From Deltaproteobacteria bacterium (GTDB lineage Bacteria; Myxococcota; Myxococcia; Myxococcales; JAHFDP01): a stretch of 64,000 nucleotides of DNA. How positions within the stretch are numbered: the stretch's first letter is position 1; every line of letters begins with the position of its first letter. The stretch covers positions 1 to 64,000 of the forward strand of contig JAHFDP010000002.1 of assembly GCA_023248955.1 (NCBI GenBank), written 5' to 3'. The translations under genes and the position numbers were made by a program. Below the pieces are notes generated by a model, which saw only the letters and a list, made by a program, of their open reading frames with translations, made no database searches and had not been told where the DNA came from. Shown piece by piece: positions 59,321 to 64,000 of the stretch.

Positions 59321-60823
59321 ATGGCGCCCATCGAATGGCTGTGGCTCGGCATGTACTTCGCCGTGCTGATGGTGCTGAGCATCTACGGCTCCCATCGCTA
59401 CGCCATGGCGTATCTCTACTATCGCCACAAAGGGAACCGTCCGGTTCCGCCGGGGCCGCTCGCCGCTTTGCCGCGCGTCACCGTGCAGCTGCCGCTCTTC
59501 AACGAAATGTACGTCGCCGAGCGACTAATCAATTCAGTATGCGCCATTGATTATCCTCGCGAGCTCTTCGAAGTGCAGGTGCTCGACGATTCCATCGACG
59601 AAACGCAGGGCATCGCGCGCGCTTGTGTCGAGCGTTGGCGCGCCCGCGGCACCGACGTCGTCTATCTCCACCGCGACAACCGCTCCGGTTACAAAGCGGG
59701 AGCGTTGCAAGCGGGACTCGAAGTTGCCAAGGGCGAATTCGTGGCGGTCTTCGACGCGGACTTCGTGCCGGAATCGGATTTTCTCTCGCGCACCGTTCCC
59801 TTTTTCGCGGATCCCAAAGTCGGCATGGTGCAAGTGCGGTGGGAGCATCTGAACCGCGACTTCTCCGCGCTCACCCAGGCGCAGGCGGTGTTTCTCGACG
59901 GCCACTTCGTGATCGAGCACACCGCGCGCAACCGATCGGGACGCTTCTTCAACTTCAACGGCACCGCGGGAATTTGGCGCCGCGCGACGATCGCCGACGC
60001 CGGTGGTTGGCAGCACGACACGCTCACCGAGGATCTCGATCTTTCGTACCGGGCGCAACTGCGCGGCTGGCAGTTCGTCTACGTTCCTGAGGTCGCCGCG
60101 CCCGCGGAAGTTCCGGTGGAGATGAACGCCTTCAAGAGCCAGCAACACCGTTGGGCCAAAGGCTCCGTGCAGACCGCGATGAAGTTGTTGCCGCGCATCT
60201 TGAAGAGCGAGCTCCCGCGCCGCGTGAAGACCGAAGCCTTTTTTCACCTCACCGCAAACTTCGCTTATCTCTTGATGGTGCTGCTCACGCTGCTGATGCC
60301 GGTGTGCATGGTAATTCGTTTCCGCCACGGCTGGTACGAAGTGCTGCTGCTCGACCTGCCCTTCTTCTGGTCCGCAACGATGAGCGTCTGCTCGTTCTAC
60401 GTCGTCAGCCAGCGTGAAATTGGCCGCAGCCGGTGGGAGCGTATTAAGTATCTTCCATTCATTATGGCTCTGGGCATCGGCCTCTGCGTGAACAATGCGC
60501 GCGCGGTGCTCGAAGCGCTGCTCGGCTACGAGACCGGTTTCACGCGCACGCCCAAGCACGGCGTGGCTGGCGCCAACAAGAGCTGGACGCAGAAACGCTA
60601 CCGTGGCCTGGCCAGCGCGCAACCGATTCTCGAGTTGGGACTCGGTGCCTACCTGACTTTTTCGATCTACTTCGCCATCGACAAAGGCATCTATTTCTCG
60701 CTGCCGTTCCTGTTCCTGTTTCAGTGGGGCTTCTTTTACGTCGGTGGCATGTCGCTCTTGCAGGGTCGCTTCGGACAATTTTTCCGGCGCCGGCCCGCCA
60801 CGGAATCACTCGCGCCAGAGTAG
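59321..60823 (+). CDS. Family 2 processive glycosyltransferase (cellulose/glucomannan synthase-like)
   Basis: 500 residues. One N-terminal helix, a GT2 domain (about 45-280), then several C-terminal helices. Motifs: RVTVQLPLFNEMYVAERL, LDDSIDETQG, the DxD in AVFDADFVPESDFL, TEDLDLSYRAQLRGW with the catalytic Asp, and the product-binding QQHRWAKGSVQT. This order matches bacterial cellulose synthase, CslA-like mannan synthase and related beta-glycan synthases; the short size without a PilZ domain favours the CslA-like type. Sugar donor not resolvable. The next gene, 9 bases later, encodes a sugar nucleotidyltransferase that may supply it. Confidence 0.9.
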   Translation: MAPIEWLWLGMYFAVLMVLSIYGSHRYAMAYLYYRHKGNRPVPPGPLAALPRVTVQLPLFNEMYVAERLINSVCAIDYPRELFEVQVLDDSIDETQGIARACVERWRARGTDVVYLHRDNRSGYKAGALQAGLEVAKGEFVAVFDADFVPESDFLSRTVPFFADPKVGMVQVRWEHLNRDFSALTQAQAVFLDGHFVIEHTARNRSGRFFNFNGTAGIWRRATIADAGGWQHDTLTEDLDLSYRAQLRGWQFVYVPEVAAPAEVPVEMNAFKSQQHRWAKGSVQTAMKLLPRILKSELPRRVKTEAFFHLTANFAYLLMVLLTLLMPVCMVIRFRHGWYEVLLLDLPFFWSATMSVCSFYVVSQREIGRSRWERIKYLPFIMALGIGLCVNNARAVLEALLGYETGFTRTPKHGVAGANKSWTQKRYRGLASAQPILELGLGAYLTFSIYFAIDKGIYFSLPFLFLFQWGFFYVGGMSLLQGRFGQFFRRRPATESLAPE

Positions 60824-60832
60824 ACTTCCACC

Positions 60833-61807
60833 ATGGCCACTAAAGCCATGGTCCTCGCGGCTGGTCACGGCACGCGGCTCGCGCCGATCACGTCGCGCAT
60901 TCCTAAACCACTCGTTCCGATCGCCAACGTTCCGCTCCTGCGTTGGAACCTAGCGCTGATTCGCAACGCCGGGATTCGCGAGATCGCCATCAACGTGTTT
61001 CATCTCGGCGCGCAGATTGATCAAGCAGCGCACGCGATCGCCTCCGAGCTTGAGCTCTCGATAGTCGTTTCAAACGAGAAAAAGCTTCTGGGCACCGGTG
61101 GCGGCATTCGCGGTGGCACCGATCTTCTCAATATCGACTCCACGGATACGCTCGTCGTCATCAACGGTGACGTCCTCTTCGATGTCGATCTCCTGCAGCT
61201 GCTCGCGGCGCATCATCGAAGCGGCGCGCCGGCGACGATGGCGCTGATGCCCATGCCCGAAGGAGAAAAGTATGGCGCGGTGCTGTGCGACAGGGAAATG
61301 CAGGTGCGGGCGATCGCCGGCTTCGACGAGAACACGCCGCGCGAACTCACGCGCTGGCACTTCACTGGCGTGCATGTGCTGACTGCTAACGCCCTCGCGC
61401 GTCTCCGACCTGGCGTCGCTTGCGACATCAACCGCACGCTCTATCCGGCGCTCGCGGTGGAGGGAACGCCCGCACACGGACACCAAACGACGGGCTACTG
61501 GAATGACATCGGCACGCCGCGACGACTCCTCGAAGCGAACATCGACGTGCTCTCCGGCCGTGTCCCACTGGCGCGATTCCAACCCTGGTGCAAACCGATC
61601 GCGCTCGCCACGTCCGCGACCGTCGACCCAACCGCGCAGATTGATTCCCAGAGTGTGATCGGCGAAGGGTCTGTAATCGAAGCGCGATCGGTTGTCCTGC
61701 GGTCACTCATTTTTTCGCGGACGGACATCGCCTCGGGTGAACGACTCGAAAGAACGATCGCGCTCGGTGACTTGCGCGTCCCTGTGCCTGGGGGCGTGCA
61801 GTTTTAG
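60833..61807 (+). CDS. NDP-sugar pyrophosphorylase with left-handed beta-helix end
   Basis: 324 residues. The N-terminus (KAMVLAAGHGTRLAPITSRI, then PKPLVPIANVPLL) is the nucleotide-binding signature of sugar-1-phosphate nucleotidyltransferases. LLGTGGGIRGGTDLL, VVINGDVLFDVDL with the metal-binding Asp, and the GYWNDIGTPRRLLEAN motif complete the catalytic domain (about 1-230). The last 70 residues have short hexapeptide-like repeats (ATVDPTAQIDSQSVIGEGSV). The type resembles mannose-1-phosphate guanylyltransferase-like (MurU/GMPP) proteins. It should make a nucleotide sugar, probably for the glycosyltransferase encoded just upstream. Confidence 0.88.
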   Translation: MATKAMVLAAGHGTRLAPITSRIPKPLVPIANVPLLRWNLALIRNAGIREIAINVFHLGAQIDQAAHAIASELELSIVVSNEKKLLGTGGGIRGGTDLLNIDSTDTLVVINGDVLFDVDLLQLLAAHHRSGAPATMALMPMPEGEKYGAVLCDREMQVRAIAGFDENTPRELTRWHFTGVHVLTANALARLRPGVACDINRTLYPALAVEGTPAHGHQTTGYWNDIGTPRRLLEANIDVLSGRVPLARFQPWCKPIALATSATVDPTAQIDSQSVIGEGSVIEARSVVLRSLIFSRTDIASGERLERTIALGDLRVPVPGGVQF

Positions 61808-61846
61808 TTTCGCGCTGCATCCAACGCTTCGACAGGTCCGCCAACC

Positions 61847-61869
61847 GATCGGATGAACGCCATCCGATC
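61847..61869. terminator. Hairpin between convergent genes
   Basis: Perfect 9-bp stem GATCGGATG (61847-61855) / CATCCGATC (61861-61869) with a five-base loop AACGC, placed between the end of the nucleotidyltransferase gene and the end of the small basic protein gene. It can fold on both strands and may act as a bidirectional terminator, although no T-run follows. Confidence 0.45.
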
Positions 61870-61883
61870 AGTCACACCCGACG

Positions 61884-62039
61884 TTACCGCTTCGCCTTCT
61901 TGCTGCGCGGCGAGCGAACCTTCTTGCGCAAACGGGGCTTGTGCTTCTTCTGCGCGCGGTTTCGTCGGCTGCGCTCACGCTTGATCGCCGCACGCGCATT
62001 TTTGGAACGGTTCTTCAGCTTCTGTTTGGTCCGAGCCAT
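61884..62039 (-). CDS. Very basic 51-residue protein
   Basis: Found by direct translation: ATG at 62039 through TAA at 61884, giving 51 residues. It is preceded by TGGAGGG at a good distance, one of the strongest ribosome binding sites in the window, so I think it is a real gene. Composition is extreme: about half Lys and Arg with almost no acidic or aromatic residues, starting MARTKQKLKNRSKNARAAIK and ending in a SPRSKKAKR tail. It has the look of a ribosomal-type or nucleoid-associated protein (the start is a little like S20 or bTHX), but I cannot assign a family. It lies 34 bases downstream of the DUF2252 gene on the same strand. Confidence 0.75.
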   Translation of the reverse strand: MARTKQKLKNRSKNARAAIKRERSRRNRAQKKHKPRLRKKVRSPRSKKAKR

Positions 62040-62073
62040 TTTTCCCTCCAGGAAAGTTCGCGCTTATAGCCGA

Positions 62074-63333
62074 TCACACACCGATTGCCGAGCGCACACG
62101 CGCTTGATTTTGCCGCAACGTTGCATGGTCGTCGATCACCTGCTTCGCGCAGCGCCGCGCGAATTCCAAAGTCCGCGGCACCAGCGCTTCTCCTTTCGCC
62201 GCCATCTCGCTCTCGAGTAGCGCCCGAGCGCCGCCGCGCAGATGCAGGCGCACCATCGCACGGCCACACTGCGCGGCGTAGTCGGCGAGCTCGCGGCCCG
62301 AATGCGCATAGCGTCCGACACGCAGCTTCTCTTCCTCGGGCTGAATTTCTCGCACCAGCGCTGACACGCCCCACAAACTCGTCGCGCCCACACTCGGCCA
62401 AGGATCCCCTTGCAGCCGCCGAATCGCCGACGCGATCGCCGCTCCACGCTGCGGCGTCCGCAACGGCGCGCCACGCGCAACATCCAGCGCACTCGTCAAC
62501 GCTTCTTTGATTTCGAAAATCCGCAGCCGATCTTTTTCGCACCGGACCAAGAGACTCACGCGGTATCGTCCGAGCGATCCGGTTCCTTTGAAACGATACG
62601 CCACGTCGATCACTTCCTTGATCGAAACGTCGGCGGCATGCGCCGTTGCGTAGCTCGCCAACGCGCGCGCGGCCTCCTTCGCGCGATCACGTTCCAGCGC
62701 GGTGTATTTCGCCGTGAGCGGATCACCCATGTTCAGCCGCATCGATCGTCCGAGGCCTTTGGTATTCGCTTTCAAAAAGGCCTCGCTGGTCTCCGTGCGT
62801 CGCTCGTCGAGAATTTCGCGCACGCGGCCCACCGCCTTCTCCCGCGTGATCGCGCGCACCGGAAATTTTCCACCTAGCCGCGCCATTTCCTCCGCAGCGG
62901 CACGCACCAGCGCAGTGACCGCTTGCTCCTTCTCGGCGACGGGCGGTCCGTCGACGAGCAGCACCGATGTCGCCAACCGCGCCAGATCAATGTCGACCGC
63001 GAAATGCGTCACCTCGTCGAAATCGTTGACGTCGAAAACAAGCTCCTCTTTTCCACGGTAGGCGCCGAAATTTTCGAGATGCAGATCGCCCACCACTTCC
63101 GCGGACGGCGCGCCCGAGCCCAGCACGGAATCGGCCGCGGCCACATCGCTGGCGAAGATCGGAAACGTGCCGCGAAAAAATCCGAACGGAGAAGCAACGA
63201 GCGCATCGAGCTTGCGGGCCACGGCGATCTTGGTGAGGTTCGTCTTTCCGTCGTCCGCCAGTACGGCATGCTCGGCCTGCGCGAAAGGCCGGTTCTGCTC
63301 GATGATCGCGGCCAACGGATCGCGCTTAGCCAT
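62074..63333 (-). CDS. DUF2252 protein (kinase-like fold)
   Basis: 419 residues. DUF2252 landmarks: ASPFGFFRGTFPIFASD near 48, EVVGDLHLENFGAYRG near 80, and LVFDVNDFDEVTHFAVDIDL near 97, which recall the catalytic HxxN and D residues of aminoglycoside-phosphotransferase-like kinases. Further in: VAYRFKGTGSLGRYRVSLLV near 247 and the C-terminal ADYAAQCGRAMVRLHLRGG. Family function is unknown; no substrate is proposed. Cytosolic. Divergent from the Ppx/GppA gene with 48 bases between. Confidence 0.92.
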   Translation of the reverse strand: MAKRDPLAAIIEQNRPFAQAEHAVLADDGKTNLTKIAVARKLDALVASPFGFFRGTFPIFASDVAAADSVLGSGAPSAEVVGDLHLENFGAYRGKEELVFDVNDFDEVTHFAVDIDLARLATSVLLVDGPPVAEKEQAVTALVRAAAEEMARLGGKFPVRAITREKAVGRVREILDERRTETSEAFLKANTKGLGRSMRLNMGDPLTAKYTALERDRAKEAARALASYATAHAADVSIKEVIDVAYRFKGTGSLGRYRVSLLVRCEKDRLRIFEIKEALTSALDVARGAPLRTPQRGAAIASAIRRLQGDPWPSVGATSLWGVSALVREIQPEEEKLRVGRYAHSGRELADYAAQCGRAMVRLHLRGGARALLESEMAAKGEALVPRTLEFARRCAKQVIDDHATLRQNQARVRSAIGV

Positions 63334-63381
63334 GACCTGAAATTATGCCCCATCGCGCTTCTCCTGCTAATTTTAGGCTGC

Positions 63382-64000
63382 GTGCACAACCCCGTCCTCG
63401 CCGTCATCGACGTCGGATCCAACTCCATGCGCTTGCAAATCGCGCGCGGCCGGCCCGACGGCTCCTATGCGGTGATCGCCGAGGATCGCGCCGCGGTCCG
63501 CTTGGGCCACGAAGTTTTTCGCACCGGAAAGCTCGACGAACGCGCTATCGACGATTGCGCGGAAGCGATGAAAAGATTCGCCGCCGTCGCCAAGCGTCAC
63601 GGCGCGATGACCATGCGCGCGGTCGCCACCTCCGCTGTGCGCGAGGCCTCCAACAAGTCCGCGTTGGTAGCGCGCGTACGCCGCACCAGCGGGATTCGTC
63701 TCGAGGTGATCTCCGGCGCCGACGAAGCGCGGCTGATCTGCATTGGCGTTGCGCAGGGCACGCCACGCGATCGCGAGCTGCTCCTCATCGACATCGGCGG
63801 CGGTTCCACCGAAGTTACCGCGACACAAGGCGAGGAAGCGGTCACCAGCGTCTCGTTGCCGCTCGGCGCGGTGCGGCTCAGCGAGCAATTCATTCGTCAC
63901 GATCCACCGACACGGCGCGAGCAAGAACTCGTCGCCGAAGCGGTGCGCAGCGCGGCCAGCGGAATTTCACCGATGCTGGTGGGCCGCTTCAAGAGCGCAG
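63382..64000 (+). CDS. Ppx/GppA family phosphatase (3' end outside window)
   Basis: The first 206 residues from a GTG start at 63382; the gene leaves the right edge. Actin-like ATPase fold of exopolyphosphatase / guanosine pentaphosphatase: phosphate-1 motif VLAVIDVGSNSMRLQIARG, MRAVATSAVREASNKSALVA near 75, ISGADEARLICIGVAQG, and phosphate-2 motif LLLIDIGGGSTEVTATQG near 135. It hydrolyses polyphosphate or pppGpp, linked to phosphate and stringent control. The frame stays open upstream and reads like a lipoprotein signal (LLLILGCVHN), but has no ATG, GTG or TTG there, so the GTG is preferred. Full length would be 300 residues or more. Confidence 0.9.
   Translation, partial: MHNPVLAVIDVGSNSMRLQIARGRPDGSYAVIAEDRAAVRLGHEVFRTGKLDERAIDDCAEAMKRFAAVAKRHGAMTMRAVATSAVREASNKSALVARVRRTSGIRLEVISGADEARLICIGVAQGTPRDRELLLIDIGGGSTEVTATQGEEAVTSVSLPLGAVRLSEQFIRHDPPTRREQELVAEAVRSAASGISPMLVGRFKSA

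Noticed and set aside
63337-63390. Lipoprotein-like N-terminus (LLLILGCVHN) in frame with Ppx/GppA
   Set aside because: No usual start codon in that stretch, and Ppx/GppA proteins are cytosolic. The GTG at 63382 places the phosphate-1 motif at the normal distance from the start.

Overview
This window looks like chromosomal DNA of a high-GC Gram-negative bacterium of the Myxococcota / former Deltaproteobacteria type. That rests on content, not on any search: Hanks-type kinase and FHA proteins, Ala/Gly/Asp-rich lipoproteins, a very long S41 protease of the kind named MXAN_5808 in Myxococcus, and an ftsE-ftsX-envC-ctpA group. No rRNA, tRNA, IS element or CRISPR array was recognised, and coding density is very high.

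Region 1 (1-12844, all minus) is one arm of an extracellular contractile injection system (eCIS, phage-tail-like, Afp/PVC related). In transcription order it reads: Ser/Thr kinase, gp25-like baseplate protein, J-like baseplate protein, gpI-like tail protein, a 504-residue adaptor/fibre-like protein, a small FHA protein, a VWA-TM-FHA protein, a DUF4255 cap-type protein, sheath, tube, tail assembly protein, DUF6760 protein, and a second sheath cut by the left edge. Spike, LysM, ATPase and cargo genes are not seen and probably lie further left. Kinase, FHA and VWA-FHA together suggest phosphorylation-linked control.

Region 2 (12906-17048, plus) has a DUF4159 protein, a VWA/GATase-like membrane protein and a CsgG/LpoB-like periplasmic protein. 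Region 3 (30732 down to 17017, minus) is a long co-directional run: giant S41 protease, an orphan phage hub (gpD/gp27-like) protein, a CcmH/DsbA-like lipoprotein, two haem proteins, truD, a double methyltransferase, an aldehyde dehydrogenase, an OPA transporter and a solitary DNA adenine methylase.

Region 4 (30840-36516, plus) is a translationally coupled trio: two polytopic membrane proteins (one with a PA14 domain) and an exported GH13 amylase. Region 5 (50070 down to 36527, minus) holds a sensor kinase, a P450, dnaE, a lipoprotein, ilvA, and two overlapping lipoproteins that carry dockerin-like and cohesin-like C-termini.

Region 6 (50146-55750, plus) has a lipoprotein of GDD/GND repeats, a small conserved protein and ftsE-ftsX-envC, with two large related palindromes between ftsE and ftsX. 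An inverted membrane-protein gene separates envC from ctpA. Region 7 (57915-64000) has ctpA, a family 2 glycosyltransferase, a sugar nucleotidyltransferase, a very basic 51-residue protein, a DUF2252 protein and the start of a Ppx/GppA phosphatase cut by the right edge.
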